Assembly: GCA_021796385.1 (NCBI GenBank)
Contig: JAJYXQ010000071.1
Coordinates: 1-64,000 of the forward strand
DNA length: 64,000 nt
From: Thermoplasmata archaeon
Lineage (GTDB): Archaea; Thermoplasmatota; Thermoplasmata; Lutacidiplasmatales; UBA184
Direction of reading: 5' to 3'
In this document: piece after piece, positions 17,531 to 25,271 of the stretch
How positions within the stretch are numbered: position 1 is the first letter of the stretch
How the letters are laid out: each line of letters begins with the position of its first letter
Translations under genes and position numbers: made by a program
The notes under the pieces: generated by a model
The model's database searches: none
What the model saw: the letters and a program-made list of their open reading frames with translations, nothing else
What the model was told of the DNA's origin: nothing

Positions 17531-18070
17531 CTATTCGATCGGGATCTTCTTCTCCGGAACGGGGTTAGACTTCGGGATGGTCACTGTCAGCACCCCGTCC
17601 TTGTATCGTGCGGAGATCTTGTCCGGGACCACATCCTCCGGCAGATCGATCAGACGGCAGAACTCCTCGGAACTCTCTTCGCGAGCGAGGTAGACCTTCC
17701 CCCCCTCTTCCTTCTCAGTGATCTCCTTGGCTTCAAGGGATAGGGTGCGCCCCTGGAGGGTGACTTCGATGTCCTCTTTGCGTACTCCCGGGAAGTCCGC
17801 GCGGACCTCGTAGCTAGTTCCGAGATCCTCTACCTCGGTGCGCGCAGGGGCCCACCGCCCTTCGAAGGTCGGTAGCCAATGTCCTCCCCAGTTGGCAAAC
17901 TCGGTCATCAGGTCCTCTCGTATCGGGTCGTAAGAACGCCCCGAGATCCTTCTCCCCCGGATCATGGGGGTGGTTCGTACGATCGCTCGGTGGCGCGGGT
18001 GTTCCTTCGACATGTGTTTGTGCATCATGGGTTTCCTTCCTCCCAAGCCGAACATCGTCGATCTCCCCAT
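17531..18070 (-). CDS. Hsp20/alpha-crystallin small heat-shock protein, second copy
   Basis: 179 residues. The alpha-crystallin domain (about 80-170) contains YEVRADFPGVRKEDIEVTL and DGVLTVTIPKSN, ending in the short I-x-I-like KKIPIE. The N-terminal 60 residues are rich in Met, His and Arg (MMHKHMSKEHPRHRA). It is clearly divergent from the copy at 5226. ATG 18070 has a full Shine-Dalgarno GAGGAGGT four nt upstream, unlike most genes here, which suggests a leadered transcript starting in 18083-18870. A longer in-frame ORF upstream is not conserved-looking. Confidence 0.87.
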   Translation of the reverse strand: MGRSTMFGLGGRKPMMHKHMSKEHPRHRAIVRTTPMIRGRRISGRSYDPIREDLMTEFANWGGHWLPTFEGRWAPARTEVEDLGTSYEVRADFPGVRKEDIEVTLQGRTLSLEAKEITEKEEGGKVYLAREESSEEFCRLIDLPEDVVPDKISARYKDGVLTVTIPKSNPVPEKKIPIE

Positions 18071-18074
18071 TAAT

Positions 18075-18082
18075 ACCTCCTC
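18075..18082 (-). promoter_or_regulatory. Strong Shine-Dalgarno of the second hsp20
   Basis: On the minus strand GAGGAGGT precedes ATTA and the ATG. It decides the start at 18070 and is unusually strong for this window. Confidence 0.6.
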
Positions 18083-18871
18083 AGATTCCAAGTCCGTGGA
18101 ACGGTCAACGACCCGCTTTCCCCACCGGTGGTCGCCGGGATGGTTCCGGCGGCAGAACATCCCGGGGTTGCGTGGTGAGCCCTGCCCCTGCCCTGCTGGC
18201 TCGAAGGATAGCCCGTAGGAGACGACCCGTCACCTTCGCACACCGCAGGGGCGGGGCGAGAGTCCTCCGTGCAAGTTCAAACACACTGGACAGCCTGAAG
18301 TTGCTGCTGGGAATGAGCGATCCCCGTCTCAGTTCCGGTGCATCGCCAACGGAGGAAGAAGCTCCGGTCCTACGTACTTGGGGGATTCCCCCTGTGACTC
18401 GAGGGAGGGGCTGCAACGGTCGTCGACACACGGGCCATGCTGAACCAACCAGATGGCGCGAGAGCGTGCTCCCAGGCATCGCACCCTTCGTAAACCCTAC
18501 TGAGGCCGTACACGGTCAACGCGAACAGGACGCAACGGACCATTCCGGCGCGCGACCCCGTGGTCATTGGGTTGCACCGCCTTTCGGACACCGGAAGCGT
18601 AGTCGCCCGCTCTCGGTCAATCTCTCCGTCATCGAACCGTCCCGGCCGTCGAAGTCCGCTGTCGAATCCCTGGGTGAAAGTTCCTCCCAGTACCAGCGGG
18701 CCTACGGGCCCATCACTTGGGGGAGCAACCGCTTCCTCTCACCCCGGTCTGCGAGGTGGTGTTTGGCCCTATTCGCCATCCGCGATCGAGGTGCAAGGGA
18801 TCGCGGATTTTGCGATGGTGCACCTTCCCACAACGCCGGTGTGCCCCTCACACCCCGAGACCCCACGCGGC
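18083..18871. other. About 790 bp without a convincing gene
   Basis: ORFs exist on both strands but none has a recognisable family or sensible composition. The stretch holds two inverted repeats. One at 18656-18699 is nested (CCGCTG/CAGCGG outside, CTGGG/CCCAG inside). The other at 18790-18824 (GGTGCA/TGCACC outside, ATCGC/GCGAT inside) lies 48 bp beyond the stop of the giant TPR gene and could be its terminator. It may hide a structured RNA or a decayed gene. Confidence 0.4.
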
Positions 18872-21800
18872 CTAAAGGTGGGCGTCTTCGTCCGTCGAGG
18901 TGGCGGAGCGGCGGGGTTTGTTTGGGGTCCGTCGCATCCGGGGGTTCGTGCGGGTGTTCTCCCCCGTGTCCTGGTCGTCCATACGGCGCGAAGCGGGCAT
19001 GAAGGCGAGTGGCATCTCCATGGGGCGCGAGCGCGGGGGTGCGGACGCCGTGCTCACATCGCGTTCCGTGGGCAAGGTGAGCGGAAGAGAGCAACGGGGA
19101 CAACTGCCGAACTGCACGATGCAGTGGCGGCAGATGTAGGCACCGCACGTGTGCATGTACGTCGCCGGACCGCCACAGCCCGCACAGCGGGCCCCGGGAG
19201 GTGCCGGAGAGAGCGAATCCGCAGTGACCGTATTGTTGGCGGGGGCGGGCGGCTCCTCGGGCATGGCTTCCGGCGCTCCTCCCATCGCTGGCGCCGCAGG
19301 ATAGGCCGGCGGCTCGTAGGCAGGGTAGGCCGGGGATGCCGATGGAGGGGGAGCCTGGGCGACCGGTTGCGGGGGGGCGGTGGCCACAGGGTTTGGCGTG
19401 TAGTTCAGCGCCGGGGGCGCCTGCACGTGGAAGTCCATCGTCATCGATTCGATGGCCTTGATCACCATCGCCTTGTAGATCCCGATGCTCAGGTTCTTGA
19501 CGAGGCGGAACGGGGTCCGCTCCTCTGGGGGCAAGGTCAAGGCCTTGCGCGCAAGGTCTTCCACGTCCCGGGAGAGCTTCATTGTCTCCGGGTGGATCGG
19601 CATGCTCATCACGCTCTGGACGTAGCCCGTGAGCCTTTGGACCTGGGCGAGCGAGTACTCCGGGGGAGAAAGGAGTGCGACATCGGCGAGGGATAGCGCT
19701 CCCCGGTCCACGCTCGAAAGCTTGCGTTCCATTGCCTGCGTGATGAGATGGTAGGACATCCCCTCGAGGTCCATGATCTCCTTGTCGGTGAGCTTGTTGA
19801 CATCCACCTCCACGACCTTCGTGGCCTCCCGCATGACGGGGTCGATGAGGTCCCACGGAACCTGGAGGGTCATGAAAAGGTCGTTCCGTGTGACGGGGCG
19901 GTTGGCCTGCGCCGAGAGGACGAGCGCCTTCTTTCCGTAGAGCTCGATCTGTTTCTCTCGGACCTTCTGCGTTGCCACGTTCTTCGCCTCGATGGCGGCC
20001 TCCAAGTCGGGGTCAAGCTTGAGGGCCTGATCGATGGAACGCAGGGCCTCGTCCGGGTCACCGACGTCCATGAAGACGAGCCCTAGGCTCAGGTGCGCGT
20101 GGGCATCCTCCGGATTGAGACGGACGGATTCCTTGTATTCCCGGATGGCCTCGTTCTGGTGCCCGAGCTTCTCGTGGACCTTGGCGATCTTGGAATGCGC
20201 CTCGGCATTGTTCCGGTCCGCGGAGACGGCCCGAGCATACGCATCACCCGCCTCCTGCCACTTCTCCTCCTTCGACCACAGGTCCCCGAGGCGCAGCAGC
20301 AGCGGGACATGCGAGGGGCTCAACTGGAGCCCCTTGACGCACGCTGCGATGGCATCGGGCTGGGACCCGACGCCGCTCTCGGCCTCGGAAAGGTAGAGGT
20401 ACGCCTCCGCCGAGGGCGATTTGGGGAGGAACTCGCTCAGGAAGGCCTTGGCTTCCCTAGCCTTCCCGAGCTCGAGCATGGTCCGGGCCTTCCACAGGGA
20501 AATGTCGGGGTTGCCTGGGGATTTGCGCAGGAGCTCTTCGAAGATATCGAGCGCCTCGGTGTAGTGCTCAAGTTGGAAGCTGACCGAGCCCCTCATGGTG
20601 AGGATGTCGAAGGTCAGCTTCTCATTGACCTCCGACGGGAAGGGGGGCTGTCCGAAATCCTCGAGGACCTTGGCCGCTTCCTCAGGCTGGCCGTTCTCGT
20701 CGTAGGCGCGGGCCTTGCGGTACTCGGCTTCGTACTTGAGCTTGGGGTCCCCCTTCTTCGCCTCCTCGTAAGCCGCGAGGGCTTCGTCCAGCTTGCCGAG
20801 GTCGCTTGCGAGGTCCCCCTGCATGAGGTAGAGCTTCGGGACATCGGCCTTCTTGGGGGTGGTCGCAATGACTGACTTGATGGCCTCATAGGCCTCGTCC
20901 TTCTCTCCCCGGGCAAGGTGGATCCGGTGCTTCTCCTCCCAGGCGCCGGCATCGCCGGGACTCAGGGTGAGGATGGCCTTGAGCGAGTACAGGATCTCGT
21001 CGTCGTCGTGGAGGAACTTGAAGGCCTCCATGCGGAGGATCCACACCCGTGCGTTCGAAGGGTCGCGGCGAAGAAGAGCGTCGATCTCACGACGGGCCTC
21101 GGGGACGCGCCCCGTCAAGATGAGGGTCTCGATGTAGGACAACAGCGCGAAGTTGTTCTTTGCGTCGATCCCGAGGCCCTGTTGGTAGTAGCCGAGAGCA
21201 TCCTGGTACATCCCCGCCTCCTTGAGGGCATCGGCGATCTCGAAGTAGGCTGTCGGGTCCTTGTCCTGCAGGGAGAGGGCCGTCTTGAGCTGGGCCAGTC
21301 CCTCCTCTTTGCGGCCCTGCTGGGTAAGCATCCGGCCATAACGGCGGAGGTAGAGAGGGTTGCGCGGTTCGCGCTGGATGAGCATCTGAAGGTAGTGGAG
21401 GGCCCGGGCGTTCTCGTTGAGGGCCCGGAGGACCTCGGCCATCCCCCAGAGGAGGTCCACATCCTCGCAGCCCGCCTCGACGGCCTTCTGGTAGGACTCA
21501 AGGGCCTCGGAGTTGCGTGTGATCTCGCGCAGGACATGCCCCCGTTCCTTGAGGATGTCGCCCCGATGCTCGTTGCCGGGCAGGGCGAGGAAGTTGCTGT
21601 ACGCCTCTTCCGCCTTTTCGGGTTTGTGGACCTGACGGAAGACCTTGGCCATGCCTAGGAGGCAATCCGCGTGGAGTTCAGGGGAAAGGCTGGCGCGCTC
21701 GTAGCTCCGGAGCGCTTCCTTCGACCAGGCTTCCCGCTGTTCGGAGTCTGGAGGCGCGTGCTCGGCCCAGTATTGGTACATACGGGCCCGCTCCATGGCG

Positions 21801-23269
21801 ATGTCGTACGCGGTCGGGTCCTCTTCGAAGATACGGTCGATGATCGGGGGGACGTCCCGATGCATCCCGAGCGCGGTCAGGCAGGTCTTCTTGCGTTTGA
21901 GGTAGGCCACGGAGTTGGGATACGCCGCGAGCAATAGGTCGGCGATCCGGAGCGCCTCCCGCCACTGTCCCAGTTCGGCGAAGGAGTCTCCGAGCCACTC
22001 CATGGTGTTCGCATCGTTCGGCTCCTTGGCAAGGATCGCATTGGCGAAACCCACCACGCGGTCGTGGAGCCGATGTTTGTGCGCTAGCTCGAGACCCTTG
22101 CGGATGTACCGGGTCTCGTCGGGATGGTAGCGTGCGATCTCGAAGTAGGTGGCCAGGGCCTTCTCGATGTCACCCTCGTCCGCGAAGAGCTGGGCGAGCG
22201 CTGCCTCGGCCTCCAGATTGTGGGGGGACAGACTGAGCCATGCATCGTAGACCCGGAGGCTGAGTTCCCGGTCGGCCCGGGCCACGGCGATAGCGCGCAG
22301 GGATTGGATGTTGGCAAGGTTCCGGGGGTCCAGTTCGAGCATGCGCATCCGGATCGCGATGATCAGGTCCTGGTCGAGCTGTTTGGATTCCAAGGCCTCG
22401 GCGACCTCCTGTAGCACTCCGGCGCTCGTCTCCACCCGCTGGTTGAGGAGCGCCCGGTAGAGCTCGAAGGCCTCCGGATAGCGTTCCATTTCCCGTAGGA
22501 TGCGGGCCTTGGCGAACAGGTAGGTCGGGTTGTCCGGTTGGCTCTGGAGCGACATGTCGACCGCTTTGAGCGCCTCGTCGTAGCGCCCGGCGTTCACTAG
22601 AAGGTTCGCCAGGGTGAAGTTCAGTGTCGCATCCCGCGGATTGGTGGCGATCAACTGGCGACAGGTGTTGATCGCCTCTCCGGTTCCTCCCATCCGTATG
22701 GAGATGGCAAGTTTCATCTGGAGCGCCTTGGGGTTCCCGGCTTGGATCTTGAGGGCCCGGTCGACGTACTGGGTGCTGGTTGCGTCCAGTTGCTGGGCTT
22801 GCAAGTAGCTATCGATCGCCTCGGACGTCTTCCCCAGGATCTTGAGCGCATCCCCCTTGCTCGCCCACAGCGTCTTGTCCTGCGGGGAGAGGGCTAGGGC
22901 GTGGTCAAGGAGTTGCATAGCGACCTCCACGTCCCGGTTCATGGCGACCAGGAAGACCGCCTTGTGGTGGAGCGCTGGCACATAGGATGGCATGAGGGCG
23001 AGCGCGATGTCAGTCGTGGAGAGGGCGAGGGCCTCCTGTGAATGCTTGTAAAGATTCATGGCGATATGGTCGAGGGCCTCCACGGACTCCTGCGGAGCCT
23101 TGGTCAGCTCCATGTAGCCGGATTGGGCCATTCGGACAGCCTCCACGAGGAAGGCCACCTCCTTGTCGTACTCCCCGACCTTGCTGGCTTGGTCCGCCTG
23201 GGTGATGTACTGCAGGATCTGGGTCAGTACTGGGGGAAGCGTACCGCCGGTGGAATACGAACCGCTCAT
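18872..23269 (-). CDS. Giant tetratricopeptide-repeat protein with C-terminal zinc finger
   Basis: 1465 residues. About residues 20-1120 are dozens of TPR units (many with A-x-x-x-G-x-x-x-x-A-x-x-x-[FY] spacing, for example NAEAHSKIAKVHEKLGH). A helical segment, a Pro/Ala-rich linker and a Cys-rich module (CAGC, then TCGAYICRHC and CPRC) follow, and then a basic, low-complexity tail. There is no signal peptide or membrane helix, so it is probably a large cytosolic scaffold. The TATA-like TTATAA at 23306-23311 lies too close to ATG 23302, so ATG 23269 (MSGSYSTGG) is preferred. Function unknown. Confidence 0.85.
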   Translation of the reverse strand: MSGSYSTGGTLPPVLTQILQYITQADQASKVGEYDKEVAFLVEAVRMAQSGYMELTKAPQESVEALDHIAMNLYKHSQEALALSTTDIALALMPSYVPALHHKAVFLVAMNRDVEVAMQLLDHALALSPQDKTLWASKGDALKILGKTSEAIDSYLQAQQLDATSTQYVDRALKIQAGNPKALQMKLAISIRMGGTGEAINTCRQLIATNPRDATLNFTLANLLVNAGRYDEALKAVDMSLQSQPDNPTYLFAKARILREMERYPEAFELYRALLNQRVETSAGVLQEVAEALESKQLDQDLIIAIRMRMLELDPRNLANIQSLRAIAVARADRELSLRVYDAWLSLSPHNLEAEAALAQLFADEGDIEKALATYFEIARYHPDETRYIRKGLELAHKHRLHDRVVGFANAILAKEPNDANTMEWLGDSFAELGQWREALRIADLLLAAYPNSVAYLKRKKTCLTALGMHRDVPPIIDRIFEEDPTAYDIAMERARMYQYWAEHAPPDSEQREAWSKEALRSYERASLSPELHADCLLGMAKVFRQVHKPEKAEEAYSNFLALPGNEHRGDILKERGHVLREITRNSEALESYQKAVEAGCEDVDLLWGMAEVLRALNENARALHYLQMLIQREPRNPLYLRRYGRMLTQQGRKEEGLAQLKTALSLQDKDPTAYFEIADALKEAGMYQDALGYYQQGLGIDAKNNFALLSYIETLILTGRVPEARREIDALLRRDPSNARVWILRMEAFKFLHDDDEILYSLKAILTLSPGDAGAWEEKHRIHLARGEKDEAYEAIKSVIATTPKKADVPKLYLMQGDLASDLGKLDEALAAYEEAKKGDPKLKYEAEYRKARAYDENGQPEEAAKVLEDFGQPPFPSEVNEKLTFDILTMRGSVSFQLEHYTEALDIFEELLRKSPGNPDISLWKARTMLELGKAREAKAFLSEFLPKSPSAEAYLYLSEAESGVGSQPDAIAACVKGLQLSPSHVPLLLRLGDLWSKEEKWQEAGDAYARAVSADRNNAEAHSKIAKVHEKLGHQNEAIREYKESVRLNPEDAHAHLSLGLVFMDVGDPDEALRSIDQALKLDPDLEAAIEAKNVATQKVREKQIELYGKKALVLSAQANRPVTRNDLFMTLQVPWDLIDPVMREATKVVEVDVNKLTDKEIMDLEGMSYHLITQAMERKLSSVDRGALSLADVALLSPPEYSLAQVQRLTGYVQSVMSMPIHPETMKLSRDVEDLARKALTLPPEERTPFRLVKNLSIGIYKAMVIKAIESMTMDFHVQAPPALNYTPNPVATAPPQPVAQAPPPSASPAYPAYEPPAYPAAPAMGGAPEAMPEEPPAPANNTVTADSLSPAPPGARCAGCGGPATYMHTCGAYICRHCIVQFGSCPRCSLPLTLPTERDVSTASAPPRSRPMEMPLAFMPASRRMDDQDTGENTRTNPRMRRTPNKPRRSATSTDEDAHL

Positions 23270-23305
23270 GGAGGGGATTTCCTGTTGTTCCAAAGGGTCC
23301 ATCCC

Positions 23306-23311
23306 TTATAA
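23306..23311 (-). promoter_or_regulatory. TATA-like box of the giant TPR gene
   Basis: TTATAA predicts a transcript start near 23282, about 13 nt before ATG 23269. Confidence 0.4.
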
Positions 23312-23423
23312 GCGTAAGTGGGAACGGCCTGGTACCAGGCCCTCGGAACCGGTGACCGCCATGCTCCCGAATCCCCAGAGGGTCCGTTCATCCCGCTGCG
23401 AATGCGATCCGTTCGTATCCCCG

Positions 23424-24215
23424 CTAGCGTGGCAGGCCTGAGGTGAGTCGCCGGCCTACGTGGGTCCCCTCCGGGAAGCCCGACTTGAGGAGCCCGCTCA
23501 GCAGTTCGTCGTGCTTGCGCTCGTCGACCCGCATGCTGTGGGCCAAAAGCGCCATCACCCCGCCCAGGTGCTTCTGGATGTAAACACTGGTCTGGGCTTC
23601 TGCCATCCGCTCGGTCCGGATCAGCCGTTCGATGTCCTCCCGGGTGATCCCGCTGGCCAGCGTCTGACTGACCCCTTGGTCGAGATGGTTGGCGATCGAC
23701 GCCACGATCTCCGCGTGGCGGAGGCTGTCTGATGCGATCTGTCGGAAGATCGCTCGGGTCAGCTCGTCACGGGCCTTCTGCGCCAACGACATGCATTCCG
23801 AGACCGATCCCTGCTCTGCCGCGATGCGAAGCCGAAGCTGGCGGGAGAGTTCCCGGTCCGGTCCCCGCCTTTCGTGCGTCCGCCTGAACGCAGGGCTTCC
23901 GGTCCGGAGCCCGTCAGTGAGGAGGGCGGCGGCCTCCAGCAGCAGACGGGAGGAGGAGACCTCCGGGTGCCCTCCCTGGGCCAGTACCAAGGCGAGGTCC
24001 CGGGCCACTCTGGATGCGGGGTCGTCCGGGCCGATCCGGTCGAGCGGGGTCCGCCGGCGCTTCCCGGAGAGGTACTGCGAGATGGCCGAAGGGGCGATCC
24101 CGAGGAGGGCGGCCGCCCGACGTACGGGCATCCCCAACCGCTCCACCAGTTCCCGGGCGACAAGGGCTTGCAGTACCTGGACCCACTGTGCCGGCGATCG
24201 AAGTTCCCTGGGCAT
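23424..24215 (-). CDS. HTH transcriptional regulator with ferritin-like C-terminal domain
   Basis: 263 residues. Residues 5-55 form an XRE-like HTH of the archaeal COG2522 kind (PVRRAAALLGIAPSAISQYL, recognition helix about 42-51). Residues 130-245 look like two helical hairpins, each ending in a metal-type motif: DSLRHAE (163-169) and DERKHDE (231-237, a true E-x-x-H). This suggests a metal- or oxygen-responsive sensor. It is divergent from a ZIP-like transporter and shares its TATA box. A GTG at 24281 lies above the predicted transcript start, so ATG 24215 was chosen. Confidence 0.75.
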   Translation of the reverse strand: MPRELRSPAQWVQVLQALVARELVERLGMPVRRAAALLGIAPSAISQYLSGKRRRTPLDRIGPDDPASRVARDLALVLAQGGHPEVSSSRLLLEAAALLTDGLRTGSPAFRRTHERRGPDRELSRQLRLRIAAEQGSVSECMSLAQKARDELTRAIFRQIASDSLRHAEIVASIANHLDQGVSQTLASGITREDIERLIRTERMAEAQTSVYIQKHLGGVMALLAHSMRVDERKHDELLSGLLKSGFPEGTHVGRRLTSGLPR

Positions 24216-24292
24216 GGCGATGCCATCCCGAGGGGCTATTTGAGGTTGTTCTCCATGTGAACGCCTTTGTTCGAAGCTCACATACAGAACGC

Positions 24293-24298
24293 TTATAA
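24293..24298. promoter_or_regulatory. Shared TATA box of the regulator / ZIP divergent pair
   Basis: The self-complementary TTATAA lies between the two divergent genes. It predicts transcript starts near 24270 (minus) and 24321 (plus), giving leaders of about 55 and 29 nt. The arrangement allows one regulator to control both genes. Confidence 0.5.
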
Positions 24299-24349
24299 CC
24301 CGTCTCCGGGATGGCCCATTCGGAGGTCCGCGGAGGGAAACGAAATCGT

Positions 24350-25120
24350 ATGGGCAGTCTTCTCGAGCTCCTTTTTCTCGCCACGGCGATGGGCCTCGCC
24401 ATCTTCCTTTCCCTGCCCATTGTCCTCCGCCGGAGCCGGACCGCCCGCCTCATGCACTTCCTGAGCGCCGCGGCCATCGGCCTCCTCCTCTTCATCCTGG
24501 CCGATGTATGGGGGGATGTCGCCTCCCTGCTCTATCCTTCGGGTTCTTACTTGACGGACCCGACCTTGGATGCCGTCTTCGTCGCGGGCGCACTTGGATC
24601 CTTCCTCCTGCTCTTTTTGTTGGAGCACTCCACCCGCCGGGCGGGGGAGGGCCGGAGCCTGTCCCCCCCCTCGACGGCCTTCATCGTGGCTCTGGCCATC
24701 GGCTTCCAGAATCTCACCGAGGGCATGGTCTTCGGGGCGGCGTGGGCCGTAGGGCTCTCGGGCCTGCTCGCCGTGGTCTTCGCGGGGTTCTTCCTCCAGA
24801 ACGTGACCGAGGGATTTCCCATCGCCGGGTCGCTGCTCGGGTCCGACGAGCGGAGATTGACCGTGATCTCAGCCTATTTCCTTCTGGGAGGCATCCCAAC
24901 GATCCTCGGCGCCGGGTTCGGGTTCTTCTGGACCTCGACCCTTCTCCTCGTGGCCTTCGATTCCCTCGCGATCGGCACTTGTCTCTACGCCATCCTCCCC
25001 ATGCTGAAAAGCGCCTTTCGGCCAGCCGAGTCCGTGGCCGCCACCCAGCGCAAGCTCCAGCTCACGTATCTCGGCATCGGGCTGGGTTTCATCGTCGGCT
25101 TCCTCGTGAATGCGATATAG
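24350..25120 (+). CDS. ZIP-family-like membrane protein with altered metal-site histidines
   Basis: 256 residues with about eight membrane helices. The two ZIP core motifs, normally H-N-x-x-E-G, read QNLTEG (Q120, N121, E124) and QNVTEG (Q150, N151, E154). Asn and Glu are kept but both histidines are Gln. ZIP proteins import Zn(II), Fe(II) or Mn(II), so the substitutions may change metal preference or indicate a non-transport role. ATG 24350 starts right at the first helix; ATG 24311 would be upstream of the expected transcript start. Confidence 0.75.
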   Translation: MGSLLELLFLATAMGLAIFLSLPIVLRRSRTARLMHFLSAAAIGLLLFILADVWGDVASLLYPSGSYLTDPTLDAVFVAGALGSFLLLFLLEHSTRRAGEGRSLSPPSTAFIVALAIGFQNLTEGMVFGAAWAVGLSGLLAVVFAGFFLQNVTEGFPIAGSLLGSDERRLTVISAYFLLGGIPTILGAGFGFFWTSTLLLVAFDSLAIGTCLYAILPMLKSAFRPAESVAATQRKLQLTYLGIGLGFIVGFLVNAI

Positions 25121-25271
25121 GTCGGAGGCATCTCCCCCGGCTCCGGTCCGGTGTGAATGTCCCCAACGGCCCGAGCCCATCGCCCCCAAAATGTAATCTA
25201 TCCCTATTGGTCGGTCCTCCTCGGATAACGCCCCTCCGCTCTTCGCAAGGGGTGGCAGGGTAAGGTTCAGG

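Noticed and set aside
18172-19002. Plus-strand ORF of 276 codons
   Set aside because: Its sequence is Arg/Ser/Pro-rich without domains, runs into the antisense of the TPR gene, and has no promoter at a sensible distance.
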